Assembly (NCBI GenBank): GCA_028583405.1
Contig: JAPTMU010000112.1
Coordinates: 547,783-611,782, forward strand
Direction: 5' to 3'
Source: Pogonophryne albipinna
Lineage: Eukaryota; Chordata; Actinopteri; Perciformes; Artedidraconidae
Length of the DNA: 64,000 bases
Shown: positions 10,661-21,940 of the stretch, piece by piece
Position numbering within the stretch: position 1 is the stretch's first letter
Layout: each line of letters starts with the position of its first letter
Notes under the pieces: generated by a model
Database searches by the model: none
Seen by the model: only the letters and a program-made list of their open reading frames with translations
Told to the model about the DNA's origin: nothing
Translations under genes and position numbers: made by a program

Positions 10661-10839
10661 ATAACATACGCCTGCCCATACCATAACCCCACCTGTTATA
10701 ACACCTCACCCCTCACATCTCGAACTCTCGGGTCTCGAACAATGGGAGGCGGGACTTAGCTCATTTGCATAATCGGGGGCGTGTCACCTGTCACTTTATA
10801 TGCATACTAATGAGACGAAAGCGGTATCATTAATACTAC

Positions 10840-12480
10840 TGTGGTCATATAACTGGGGATTCAAAATGTCAGAAAGCAAGTCATGCTACATGATATTTAT
10901 AAACAAACGCAAGATTGATGGCCAACAGCTAACACTATATGATCGTCCAATGACAAAGGTGAATGAGTTCAAATACCTAGGACTGTGGTTTGATAGCAAA
11001 TATACATGGAAAATGCATATTAATCAAGTGGAAACAAAATGCAAAAAAGTATTAAATCTATTACGAGCTGTAGCTGGATGCAACTGGGGCGCAGACAAAC
11101 AAGCATTAATAGACATTTACAGATCAATGAAGAGGTCCACAATAGACTATGATTGTATAGTGTATGGAGCAGCAGCAAAAACATCGCTTTTAAAAACAGA
11201 TAAAATACAATATAAAGCATTGCGGCTGTGTATTGGAGCGATAAAGTCATCCCCTATCAATGCAGTTCTGATAGAAGCAGGAGAGACACCTCTGGAGATC
11301 ATAAAAGAGAAACTTGCTCTGTCATACTGGGTCAGGCTACAAGGAAGTGGAGAAGAAAATATTTCAAACAGAATACTACAGGATTGCTGGGAATATGGAA
11401 AGTTCCAGGGGCGTGGGTTTGGCTGGACGAGTAAGGAGAGAACGAGGGCATATGGAGTGGAGACCATCACGTTTGCCAAAGCAACCCCATTTAGCAGTGT
11501 TCCCCCATGGCTCTTCCCAGAAGCTAAAATAGATATGAGTATTGTAGAAAGGAAAAAAGAGTGGCAAATAAATGAAGTGGGAATTAAAACAAGTATGTAC
11601 CTGAACGAAAAGTACTACAATTACCTAAACATGTACACAGATGGTTCTAAGAACAAGGAAGAGTGTGTTGGAGTTGGTATATACATCCCAGACTTTAAAA
11701 TATCGATTTCAAAAAGAGCGTCTGATCAATTATCAGTGTATACAGCAGAAATGCTTGCTGTAATAATAGGATTACAGTGGGTTGAAGAGGTCAGACCAGA
11801 TAGGGTGGTGATATGCACAGATTCATTGTCCATATTAAAAAGCACACAATCAACAACAACTGTCTGAGAAGACATTCTCATAGAACTTAACCACAGCCTG
11901 TTAAGACTTCACAGAGGAGGTAGATCTGCAGTTCTGCTGGGTGCCTGCACATGAGGGGGTGAAAGGGAACGAGTGTGCTGATAAATGAGCAAAAAGTGCA
12001 CTACAAAAGGAAATAACATTACCAGTTCAACTTGGAAAAGGAGAAGGAAAAGCAATCATTAAGAAGAAAGGGATGGAGATCTAGCAGAAAAGGTGGGAGG
12101 AAGACCAGAACGGCAAAGACTATCACAAAGTACAAAAGACAATTACAATTAATATTTATAAAGAAAGAAACAGAAGGGAGGAAATCACGATAGCTAGACT
12201 CAGAATAAATCACACGACTTTGAATGGTACGCTGTATATCATGGGGAAAAGTGACAGTAACAAGTGTGGGAACTGTGGAGTAAAAGAAGATGTAGAACAT
12301 ATCTTGTTACATTGTGACATCTATGAAGCGGAAAGAGAAAAACTAAAGGCTGAAGGTTTAGAGGCAGAGAGGGAATGGAGTGTGGTTGGTGTTTTGGGAA
12401 AAAAAGCAGAGGGAGTAAGAGCTACCAGAAAGGCACTGTTTACATTCTTGAGTGAAACTGGGGTAGGAAAAATAATTTAA
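10840..12480 (+). pseudogene. LINE ORF2 C-terminal part: RT thumb, RNase H, CCHC finger
   Basis: An open frame of about 340 codons from the truncation point to a TGA at 11865 covers the RT thumb (KYLGLWFD) and the start of RNase H. The RNase H residues seen are Asp in YTDGSK (~11634), Glu in AEMLA (~11749) and Asp in TDS (~11818). The frame is then broken. The rest of RNase H (WVPAHEG...NECADK, ~11935) lies in a shifted frame, followed by in-frame stops at about 11985 and 12082. An 86-codon frame to 12480 carries CGNC-x7-HILLHC, the C-terminal zinc finger of I/R1-type LINEs. In life this would be part of a cytoplasmic/nuclear RNP reverse-transcribing its own RNA at a target nick. This copy is dead: no RT core and several stops. 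Confidence 0.9.
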
Positions 12481-12663
12481 CAGGAAAGAACATAGATTTT
12501 TATTTTTGTTTTATGTATTTAATGTTTTTGTTGATTTATTTTGATTAGATCATAGGTTAAAGAGTGGAATGATATGGTGATTCATACTCATGTACAGGAG
12601 GTGGCGGTATGCACCTTTTAAGTTGTTTGTAATCCGCCAAAAACGAGAGAAGAAGAAGAAGAA
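10840..12663 (+). mobile_element. RNase-H LINE, 3' portion (copy A)
   Basis: 5'-truncated copy of the I-group-like LINE whose 5' part lies at 49940-53655. Homology starts near GTGGTCATATAACTGGGG, just after the RT motif C region. It contains the RT thumb, RNase H, a C-terminal CCHC finger and a 3' UTR ending in a (GAA)n tail (ACGAGAGAAGAAGAAGAAGAAG). The tail lies 317 bp upstream of the zinc-finger exon-1 ATG. The same tail junction occurs at 18226 and 58802, so this is one insertion copied by duplication. Confidence 0.9.
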
Positions 12664-12980
12664 GATGCGCATTGCAAATCGGGCATTCAGATCGGGTAGT
12701 CACACTGGGTCCAGGTGGCGTCTCGTCGCTACGTTTCTCTCTCTCTGTGTTCCTAAGAAAGCGTTTGTGAGCTCCAGCTCTACTGATCCATCATCTGTGT
12801 GTTTGGATAAACCTCCGAATGGATGTGTGCTCTTTTTTCTGGAGCGTTTACCTCGGACTATAGGAGCTAGCTTAGCATGCTAGCTGGAAACACGTTGGCA
12901 ACACTAGTCAGATTGAGAGTTTGATGGAGAGAGAAACGGTGTGTTTAACGGAGTTTGCAGGAAACGGTGATCTAGTAAAC
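12664..12980 (+). promoter_or_regulatory. Probable promoter/5' UTR of zinc-finger exon 1, copy A
   Basis: The 317 bp between the LINE tail and the ATG are GC-richer than the surroundings. They include GGGTCCAGGTGGCGTCTCGTCGCTACG, a pyrimidine run (TTTCTCTCTCTCTGTG) and an AGCTAGC-TTAGCAT-GCTAGCT inverted repeat near 12867. No TATA box is obvious. The block is almost identical in all three copies. Calling it a promoter rests on position only. An in-frame upstream ATG at 12924 could give a longer N-terminus. Confidence 0.5.
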
Positions 12981-13167
12981 ATGAGTAAAGTCCAAATGCT
13001 GCTTTCGTTGAAGAAGCAGCGACTCACTGCTGAAGAGATATTTGCTCTGTTTGAAATAACGATAGCAGAGTACGAGGAGGAGCTGTCTCGTTCCAAAGAG
13101 GAGAACAAGAGACTCCAGAAACTACTGGACGCTGTTTTACAGCCTCAGCTTCGGATACACAGAGCAG
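12981..13167 (+). CDS. C2H2 zinc-finger gene, first coding exon, copy A
   Basis: Encodes 62 codons plus one base, starting MSKVQMLLSLKKQRLTAEEI. It has an acidic, coiled-coil-like helix (IAEYEEELSRSKEENKRLQK) and ends RIHRA plus G. The exon closes at a consensus donor, GCAG|GTCTGT. I recognise this as the N-terminal module of a large teleost zinc-finger family, in which the next residues are D-V-Q-Q-L-x-V-V-K-E-E. Exactly that follows at 35397 and the phase matches. The ATG at 12981 is chosen because family members start at MSKVQ; an in-frame ATG at 12924 would add 19 residues. The helix probably mediates dimerisation or co-factor binding (inference). The duplicate at 18544 is nearer to exon 2, so this copy may be an alternative or unused first exon. 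Confidence 0.75.
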
Positions 13168-13202
13168 GTCTGTTCCCTTTACTCTTAATTAACACTTTAA
13201 AC

Positions 13203-13232
13203 CAGGGGTGTCCAAACTACGGCCCGGGGGCC
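13203..13232 (+). mobile_element. hAT-like left terminus interrupted by the long-TIR element
   Basis: CAGGGGTGTCCAAACTACGGCCCGGGGGCC is a typical fish hAT-MITE start. Its continuation (GGCCCTCAGCTAATTC...) resumes at 15648, after the long-TIR insertion. The right end of the hAT was not identified. The same arrangement occurs in copies B and C. Confidence 0.6.
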
Positions 13233-15647
13233 GGTGTTACCGAATAAGATGTGGGCCGAACAACTGGTGATATTCTATAACGGTATAGGCAGATGTATCA
13301 GGGGCGTGGCCTTTGTCGAATAACCAGGAAATACACATTTCGATCGCTTCTTCTGTCGTTTGCATAAATCTTTTGGTATATTTGGCTCCATAGGAACACT
13401 TTGATGCACTTTCAGTACCAGTGTGTGAGGTTGTGGTTGCGATGCCGATATGCGGACGCGTACAGCGAGGACTTCAAAAAGACACGAGGTGACCAAAACA
13501 TTGCAAGCTTGAATAAATCGTTTAAACCGTTTATTTTTGCCAGACTTATTACTGAATATCATTCGTAATGTGATACCAAGTCCATCTGAGACCTGTGTAT
13601 ACCTTCAGACAGCCTACAAGTGAAGCACACGTTGTTTACTCGCAGTTTGAAAGCAGCTTGGAGCTGTGATCCGCCCAAGATAAACTGTGATACGACTTCT
13701 GTGGCTTGTTCTTGTTGTCAGTCTTATATTTGTATCATATATCGTTATTAATATGATATCGAGTTGATTTGAGACCCGTTTATACTTTCATACCATCTGT
13801 TAGTGAAACATACAGTCTGTCTGAGTTGTTTACACCCATCTCCAACGCAGCGTGGAGAGCTGTGGTAAACAGTGATTAAAGATTAAACTGTGATACGAGT
13901 TCTGTGGTTATCAACCAGCGATCATGTTTAATATTAAAGACTACACACATGTATCCCCCTTATCAAAACGATATTCTGCACTTTGCCACACTTATCCAGA
14001 TCACATTTGACTGTTTACTCGTTTTGCAAAGACAGAACCAGAAGTGTCATTGCTACATTTGCAGGGATATTTAGAATTTAAAATGCTGCTTGATCGTTAA
14101 TTTTGTTCTCGACAAACAATATTATGAATCCACTATTCAAAAATATTATTCAATGTCCGTCGACATAAAAATAACAAAAAAGTTCATGCTGTACTCAAAC
14201 CCGAGTCCCAATAGCAAAAATCCCTCGTGCCATGCGTGCATGAGTGAGCCACGGATCAATACGATGTAATTTATCATCCCAGTTTATTTTCTCACATTAA
14301 CATTGTTAAAAGAGTCGGAACAATTCAACCCGACCATCTTTTATAATGTGAGCGAATGTATGCACACTTTAAGCCATATAATATAAATATTACAGTTGGC
14401 ATTTGCTTTGAAATAGTATATACTGACTGAGCATCATTAAGACCCACCGAGATCATATCCTAGTTCATCAGCCTGCAAGCCTACATTACGTTGTGATAAG
14501 TGGTCATTTTACGTATTATTCTAGTGCACACATTAAGTTCACATATGCAAATCAGGCCATATGTTTCGTTATGTAGTAGCTATAATCATCACCTGTCATG
14601 GAAATACAACAATAACAAGGAATTCATATTAATATTACCAAGTTACACAGAAATAGATAAAACACATGAGAACAAAGACCACATAGATAAACGCATACAC
14701 GTTAAGTTAGAAACGAAAACATGTTTACAACAGTGTGAAAAAGTATGAATATATGTGTTTCTAGTTCTCAACGTAGCCTATGTGAGTACCCTCGTCATTC
14801 GGTGTTGCTGTATCGAAATTTAACCAAGTAAACAGTCACATCTTATCTGGATAAGTGTGGCAAAGTGCAGAATACCGTTTTGATAAGGGATCAATGTGTG
14901 TAGTCTTTAATATTAAAGATGATCGCTGGTTGATAGCCACAGAACTCGTATCACAGTTTAATCTGAGCGGATCACTGTTTACCACAGCTCTCCATGCTGC
15001 GTTGGAGATGGGTGTAAACAACTCAGACAGACTGTATGTTTCACTAACAGACGGTATGAAAGTATAAACGGGTCTCAAATCAACTCGACATCATATTAAT
15101 AACGATACATGAAATGTAAGACTGACAACAAGAACAACAAGCCACAGAAGTCGTATCACAGTTTATCCTGGGCGGATCACAGCTCCACAGCTGAAGACTT
15201 CTCCACGCTGCTTTCAAACTGTGAGTAAACAACGTGTGCTTCACTTGTAGGCTGTCTGAAGGTATACACAGGTCTCAGATGGACTTGGTATCACATTAAG
15301 AATGATATTCAGTAATAAGTCTGGGAAAAATAAATGGTTTAAATGATTTATTCAAGCTTGCAATGTTTTGAACACACATCCCCAGTCACCTCATGTGTCT
15401 TTTTGTAGTCCTCGCTGTACGCGTCCGCATATCGGCATCGCAACCACAACCTCACACACTGGTACTGAATGTGCATCAAAGTGTTCCTATGGAGCCAAAT
15501 ATACCAAAACATTTATGTAAACGACAGAAGAAGCGATCGAAATGTGTATTTCCTGGTTATTCGACAAAGGCCACGCCCCTGATACATCTGCCTATACTGT
15601 TATAGAATATCACCAGTTGTTCGGCCCACATCTTATTCGGTAACACC
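13233..15647. mobile_element. 2.4-kb element with ~790-bp terminal inverted repeats (copy A)
   Basis: GGTGTTACCGAATAAGATGTGGGCC at the left pairs with the reverse complement ending GGTAACACC at 15647. Arms of about 790 bp (to ~14022 and from ~14820) enclose an ~800-bp AT-rich middle. Each arm contains an internal ~183-bp tandem duplication (GAGACC-x-GT-x-TATAC-x-TTCA-x-AC blocks near 13590 and 13770). Short frames of 70-95 codons in the arms show no known domain. No transposase was recognised, so the superfamily is unassigned. It sits 65 bp downstream of the exon-1 donor, within the intron, so a transcript would contain a long hairpin. Confidence 0.85.
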
Positions 15648-16047
15648 GGCCCTCAGCTAATTCAAAAAGTATTTGGGAAATATGGCCCACAAATGAAACG
15701 TGCTTTTCTCATATTGTACTTCTTAAATATATATGTTCAGCCATATTACACACTAGTATTCATGTGTTAATAAGCTCACTTTTAAAATAAATTCAGTCAA
15801 TTCATGTTGATAAAATGTTCTAACAAATCTTAGTTGATGAAAAAAAGCCTAATAACTTATTAACACAACAAGCTTGAAATAGATCCTTCATATTTCATGT
15901 TATTATAATCACTTCTGTTTTTAAGGGATGAGCTGCCAACACGATAAATGAAACCCGATAGAAAGCTGTGATGTTGGCTGTTTTTTTCTTAAAGCATATT
16001 AATGTATTAAGCCTAATTTAGCTACATTTTGCTAACTTATAACTTAA
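15648..16047. other. Intronic repeat debris
   Basis: Continues the interrupted hAT-like sequence (ATTTGGGAAATATGGCCCACAAATGAAACG), then AT-rich sequence. No gene was seen. Confidence 0.5.
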
Positions 16048-16370
16048 AGGTGGGGTAGGTAATTTTGGAGAAACCAGCTCGAGTGCGCTAGAATTTGAAA
16101 ATACACAGCCGGAAAAAATCTGCCACTTCCTTACAGAGCCCCTCCTCCAACACACATGAACGTGCACATGACCAATGAGGGCACGAGATAAGTTTGTGCA
16201 CAGATGGAAGGCTGACCGGCAGGTAGGCCATCCAGTTATTTTAGCCGGGCCGGCTAATTGGTCGTGCTTTTTACAGTAGGCTACTACGGCTTCCACAGAT
16301 GACATTTTTTATGGATTTTTTGACAAAGCACTTCATTGCTATCGGGGTGTTGAGAGCATTGAGAGTTTTT
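16048..16370 (+). mobile_element. TTAA-type MITE, 3'-degraded (copy A)
   Basis: AGGTGGGGTAGGTAATTTTGGAGAAACC directly follows a TTAA at 16044-16047. The body matches the complete element at 56723-57065, but the right terminus is lost and an internal block (AAGATATT...CCATGGAATATAAC) is deleted relative to copy C. TTAA target use is the signature of piggyBac-type transposases (family knowledge); assignment is inference. Confidence 0.8.
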
Positions 16371-17103
16371 TGCACACTTTTATTTTAAACAAATAAGGTT
16401 ATTTTAACAGTAGTAGGCCTATTCCCTTTACAGAGTAGCATTCCAAATATTCCTTGTCAATCTCAACGCCTGGAACAGATTACAAATGTCCATGTAAGAG
16501 TTTGGTACCTTTCTCCATGTTTCTGTCCCCCCCACTTATGTTCTGTGTTGGTTCATGTGAGCACTGCAGCAAAATGCTCATTTTGTTAACACTTTCAACT
16601 CTTTTTCAAGCTGAAAAATAATTTCTTTGATTTAAAGACAAGTGAATACATTACATATAAGGAATTAATAAATTAATTATCATGCAATTATATTGACCAA
16701 AAAGTAATCTACAAAATAAATGTGGAAAATATTTAATTCATAAAATAATAAATGTTTCCTTTTGCAGTTGTTCCACTAATTATCTCTCTTCCTTTTTTTA
16801 ATGTTCCCCATTATAAAGGTATTTTTTAATGATTAATTCATTGTTAAATGTATGTATTTATTTTTTCACCTTGAGACAAGAAATACAAACTTACATTTTG
16901 GGTGTATTCAGATTGCGGGTTCCCTCTTCTATCATCATTTATAGAAGTGCAACCTTAAACATGTACACAGTAAAATGCGACACTGACAATAATCAAGAAA
17001 CGTCATAAATCAAACACTGACAGGGAACATTTTATTGCAGTATCATTACTTTTACATAAGAAAGTGCTGTACTTGTTTCTGAGAATACTTGTAAGTACTT
17101 TTA
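16371..17103. other. AT-rich intronic sequence, no gene
   Basis: Includes a poly-C stretch, A/T runs and several imperfect repeats. No coding signal or recognised TE terminus. Conserved in all three copies of the unit. Confidence 0.5.
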
Positions 17104-17106
17104 CTT

Positions 17107-17407
17107 AAAGGGGACCTAGTATGCAAAATGCACTTTTTGATGTATTTTACACATAAAGATGTGTCCCTGGTGTGTAAGGAGACTCAAATATTCAGAAAAT
17201 ACAACCCTCTCTCTTTTCCTCCTTACCCACATCTCAACAAAAAAAAACGGGGGTGCAAACGAGCAGATCCAGGATTTGGCTCATATGACGTCATTGGTGA
17301 AATGTGGCACACTTGACACGTCCCAACCTATCGTCTCCAGCACACGTCCCAACCTAGCATCTCCGGCACACGTGACACGTCCCAACTTATCGTCTCCGTA
17401 TACAGTC
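17107..17407 (+). mobile_element. Fish MITE with AAAGGGGACC start (copy A, partial)
   Basis: AAAGGGGACCTAGTATGCAAAATGCACTTTTTGATGT is the terminus of a very common teleost MITE, next to TTAA. The copy contains four imperfect ACACGTCCCAAC repeats. It is cut at 17416 by the hAT insertion and, in this copy, by the duplication breakpoint. In copy B the same element resumes after 33776 (GAATCCCCTCTCGC...) and continues to about 35100. Confidence 0.7.
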
Positions 17408-17415
17408 GTCTAGCT

Positions 17416-17584
17416 CAGTAGTTCCCAACCGTTTTCAGTCGGGCAATTACACAAGGGGGTTGTGTAATTGGAAATATTTTCGAGCCCCCCCTAATCCGGT
17501 TCCCACGAGATTGGTAGAATTAATTGTATATAGTTGAACAAACATTACATTTTCTCTGCTAATAATAACAAGACAAAAAGATCC
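17416..17584 (+). mobile_element. hAT left end, truncated by the duplication junction
   Basis: CAGTAGTTCCCAACCGTTTTCAGTCGGGC follows GTCTAGCT (17408-17415), which is the left target duplication of the hAT that is complete in copy B (22980-33768). Here the element ends after 169 bp where unit 2 begins. Confidence 0.85.
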
Positions 17585-18226
17585 AACATTACCAGTTCAA
17601 CTTGGAAAAGGAGAAGGAAAAGCAATCATTAAGAAGAAAGGGATGGAGATCTAGCAGAAAAGGTGGGAGGAAGACCAGAACGGCAAAGACTATCACAAAA
17701 GACAATTACAATTAATATTTATAAAGAAAGAAACAGAAGGGAGGAAATCACGATAGCTAGACTCAGAATAAATCACACGACTTTGAATGGTACGCTGTAT
17801 ATCATGGGGAAAAGTGACAGTAACAAGTGTGGGAACTGTGGAGTAAAAGAAGATGTAGAACATATCTTGTTACATTGTGACATCTATGAAGCGGAAAGAG
17901 AAAAACTAAAGGCTGAAGGTTTAGAGGCAGAGAGGGAATGGAGTGTGGTTGGTGTTTTGGGAAAAAAAGCAGAGGGAGTAAGAGCTACCAGAAAGGCACT
18001 GTTTACATTCTTGAGTGAAACTGGGGTAGGAAAAATAATTTAACAGGAAAGAACATAGATTTTTATTTTTGTTTTATGTATTTAATGTTTTTGTTGATTT
18101 ATTTTGATTAGATCATAGGTTAAAGAGTGGAATGATATGGTGATTCATACTCATGTACAGGAGGTGGCGGTATGCACCTTTTAAGTTGTTTGCAATCCGC
18201 CAAAAACGAGAGAAGAAGAAGAAGAA
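17585..18226 (+). pseudogene. RNase-H LINE 3' end (copy B)
   Basis: Duplicate of 12015-12663. It contains the CCHC finger frame (CGNC...HILLHC, to 18043), the 3' UTR and the (GAA)n tail. The upstream RNase H is absent because the duplication breakpoint lies inside the LINE. Confidence 0.9.
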
Positions 18227-18543
18227 GATGCGCATTGCAAATCGGGCATTCAGATCGGGTCGTCACACTGGGTCCAGGTGGCGTCTCGTCGCTACGTTTC
18301 TCTCTCTCTGTGTTCCTAAGAAAGCGTTTGTGAGCTCCAGCTCTACTGATCCATCATCTGTGTGTTTGGATAAACCTCCGAATGGATGTGTGCTCTTTTT
18401 TCTGGAGCGTTTACCTCGGACTATAGGAGCTAGCTTAGCATGCTAGCTGGAAACACGTTGGCAACACTAGTCAGATTGAGAGTTTGATGGAGAGAGAAAC
18501 GGTGTGTTTAACGGAGTTTGCAGGAAACGGTGATCTAGTAAAC

Positions 18544-18730
18544 ATGAGTAAAGTCCAAATGCTGCTTTCGTTGAAGAAGCAGCGACTCACTGCTGAAGAG
18601 ATATTTGCTCTGTTTGAAATAACGATAGCAGAGTACGAGGAGGAGCTGTCTCGTTCCAAAGAGGAGAACAAGAGACTCCAGAAACTACTGGACGCTGTTT
18701 TACAGCCTCAGCTTCGGATACACAGAGCAG
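18544..18730 (+). CDS. C2H2 zinc-finger gene, first coding exon, copy B
   Basis: Identical in coding sequence to copy A: 62 codons plus one base, ending at GCAG|GTCTGT. This is the first exon nearest upstream of exon 2 (35397) on the same strand. The phase-1 junction gives G|AC, Asp, restoring the family sequence H-R-A-D-V-Q-Q-L. The predicted protein is about 481 residues (62 + 1 + 418). The intron would be 16,666 bp, nearly all transposon. In the same frame an upstream ATG at 18487 adds 19 residues. Upstream sequence (18227-18543) is almost identical to copy A, so both promoters may work. The product is expected in the nucleus as a DNA-binding regulator (family inference). Confidence 0.8.
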
Positions 18731-18795
18731 GTCTGTTCCCTTTACTCTTAATTAACACTTTAAACCAGGGGTGTCCAAACTACGGCCCGGGGGCC

Positions 18796-21211
18796 GGTGT
18801 TACCGAATAAGATGTGGGCCGAACAACTGGTGATATTCTATAACGGTATAGGCAGATGTATCAGGGGCGTGGCCTTTGTCGAATAACCAGGAAATACACA
18901 TTTCGATCGCTTCTTCTGTCGTTTGCATAAATCTTTTGGTATATTTGGCTCCATAGGAACACTTTGATGCACTTTCAGTACCAGTGTGTGAGGTTGTGGT
19001 TGCGATGCCGATATGCGGACGCGTACAGCGAGGACTTCAAAAAGACACGAGGTGACCAAAACATTGCAAGCTTGAATAAATCGTTTAAACCGTTTATTTT
19101 TGCCAGACTTATTACTGAATATCATTCGTAATGTGATACCAAGTCCATCTGAGACCTGTGTATACCTTCAGACAGCCTACAAGTGAAGCACACGTTGTTT
19201 ACTCGCAGTTTGAAAGCAGCTTGGAGCTGTGATCCGCCCAAGATAAACTGTGATACGACTTCTGTGGCTTGTTCTTGTTGTCAGTCTTATATTTGTATCA
19301 TATATCGTTATTAATATGATATCGAGTTGATTTGAGACCCGTTTATACTTTCATACCATCTGTTAGTGAAACATACAGTCTGTCTGAGTTGTTTACACCC
19401 ATCTCCAACGCAGCGTGGAGAGCTGTGGTAAACAGTGATTAAAGATTAAACTGTGATAAGAGTTCTGTGGTTATCAACCAGCGATCATGTTTAATATTAA
19501 AGACTACACACATGTATCCCCCTTATCAAAACGATATTCTGCACTTTGCCACACTTATCCAGATCACATTTGACTGTTTACTCGTTTTGCAAAGACAGAA
19601 CCAGAAGTGTCATTGCTACATTTGCAGGGATATTTAGAATTTAAAATGCTGCTTGATCGTTAATTTTGTTCTCGACAAACAATATTATGAATCCACTATT
19701 CAAAAATATTATTCAATGTCCGTCGACATAAAAATAACAAAAAAGTTCATGCTGTACTCAAACCCGAGTCCCAATAGCAAAAATCCCTCGTGCCATGCGC
19801 GTTATGAGTGAGCCACGGATCAATACGATGTAATTTATCATCCCAGTTTATTTTCTCACATTAACATTGTTAAAAGAGTCGGAACAATTCAACCCGACCA
19901 TCTTTTATAATGTGAGCGAATGTATGCACACTTTAAGCCATATAATATAAATATTACAGTTGGCATTTGCTTTGAAATAGTATATACTGACTGAGCATCA
20001 TTAAGACCCACCGAGATCATATCCTAGTTCATCAGCCTGCGAGCCTACATTACGTTGTGATAAGTGGTCATTTTACGTATTATTCTAGTGCACACATTAA
20101 GTTCACATATGCAAATCAGGCCATATGTTTCGTTATGTAGTAGCTATAATCATCACCTGTCATGGAAATACAACAATAACAAGGAATTCATATTAATATT
20201 ACCAAGTTACACAGAAATAGATAAAACACATGAGAACAAAGACCACATAGATAAACGCATACACGTTAAGTTAGAAACGAAAACATGTTTACAACAGTGT
20301 GAAAAAGTATGAATATATGTGTTTCTAGTTCTCAACGTAGCCTATGTGAGTACCCTCGTCATTCGGTGTTGCTGTATCGAAATTTAACCAAGTAAACAGT
20401 CACATCTTATCTGGATAAGTGTGGCAAAGTGCAGAATACCGTTTTGATAAGGGATCAATGTGTGTAGTCTTTAATATTAAAGATGATCGCTGGTTGATAG
20501 CCACAGAACTCGTATCACAGTTTAATCTGAGCGGATCACTGTTTACCACAGCTCTCCATGCTGCGTTGGAGATGGGTGTAAACAACTCAGACAGACTGTA
20601 TGTTTCACTAACAGACGGTATGAAAGTATAAACGGGTCTCAAATCAACTCGACATCATATTAATAACGATACATGAAATGTAAGACTGACAACAAGAACA
20701 ACAAGCCACAGAAGTCGTATCACAGTTTATCCTGGGCGGATCACAGCTCCACAGCTGAAGACTTCTCCACGCTGCTTTCAAACTGTGAGTAAACAACGTG
20801 TGCTTCACTTGTAGGCTGTCTGAAGGTATACACAGGTCTCAGATGGACTTGGTATCACATTAAGAATGATATTCAGTAATAAGTCTGGGAAAAATAAATG
20901 GTTTAAATGATTTATTCAAGCTTGCAATGTTTTGAACACACATCCCCAGTCACCTCATGTGTCTTTTTGTAGTCCTCGCTGTACGCGTCCGCATATCGGC
21001 ATCGCAACCACAACCTCACACACTGGTACTGAATGTGCATCAAAGTGTTCCTATGGAGCCAAATATACCAAAACATTTATGTAAACGACAGAAGAAGCGA
21101 TCGAAATGTGTATTTCCTGGTTATTCGACAAAGGCCACGCCCCTGATACATCTGCCTATACTGTTATAGAATATCACCAGTTGTTCGGCCCACATCTTAT
21201 TCGGTAACACC
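18796..21211. mobile_element. 2.4-kb long-TIR element (copy B)
   Basis: Copy of 13233-15647 within unit 2. It has the same GGTGTTACC...GGTAACACC ends and ~790-bp arms, and begins 65 bp after the exon-1 donor. It differs from copy A by a handful of bases, for example GATAAGAGTT for GATACGAGTT and a small change at CATGCGCGTTATGAG. Confidence 0.85.
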
Positions 21212-21611
21212 GGCCCTCAGCTAATTCAAAAAGTATTTGGGAAATATGGCCCACAAATGAAACGTGCTTTTCTCATATTGTACTTCTTAAATATATATGT
21301 TCAGCCATATTACACACTAGTATTCATGTGTTAATAAGCTCACTTTTAAAATAAATTCAGTCAATTCATGTTGATAAAATGTTCTAACAAATCTTAGTTG
21401 ATGAAAAAAAGCCTAATAACTTATTAACACAACAAGCTTGAAATAGATCCTTCATATTTCATGTTATTATAATCACTTCTGTTTTTAAGGGATGAGCTGC
21501 CAACACGATAAATGAAACCCGATAGAAAGCTGTGATGTTGGCTGTTTTTTTCTTAAAGCATATTAATGTATTAAGCCTAATTTAGCTACATTTTGCTAAC
21601 TTATAACTTAA

Positions 21612-21940
21612 AGGTGGGGTAGGTAATTTTGGAGAAACCAGCTCGAGTGCGCTAGAATTTGAAAATACACAGCCGGAAAAAATCTGCCACTTCCTTACAG
21701 AGCCCCTCCTCCAACACACATGAACGTGCACATGACCAATGAGCGCACGAGATAAGTTTGTGCACAGATGGAAGGCTGACCGGCAGGTAGGCCATCCAGT
21801 TATTTTAGCCGGGCCGGCTAATTGGTCGTGCTTTTTACAGTAGGCTACTACGGCTTCCACAGATGACATTTTTTATGGATTTTTTGACAAAGCACTTCAT
21901 TGCTATCGGGGTGTTGAGAGCATTGAGAGTTTTTTGCGCA
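21612..21940 (+). mobile_element. TTAA-type MITE, 3'-degraded (copy B)
   Basis: Starts AGGTGGGGTAGGTAA right after TTAA (21608-21611). Same internal deletion and lost right end as copy A. Confidence 0.8.

Larger units (their letters stand above)
12015..17584 (+). repeat. Tandem segmental duplication, unit 1 (5,570 bp)
   Basis: From inside the LINE (AACATTACCAGTTCAAC) to inside a hAT element (AAAGATCC), repeated immediately as 17585-23150. Offset is 5570, falling to 5563 after a 7-bp deletion (GTACAAA) and 5564 after a 1-bp insertion. About ten substitutions were noticed over 5.5 kb. The junction shows only an AAC-type microhomology. The unit includes the first exon of the zinc-finger gene and its upstream region. 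Confidence 0.97.

Noticed and set aside
14855..15067. 70-codon frame (MWQSAEYRFDKGSMCVVFNI...) conserved in three copies
   Set aside because: Lies in the inverted-repeat arm of the 2.4-kb element. The copies are duplicates, so conservation is not independent, and no domain is recognisable.
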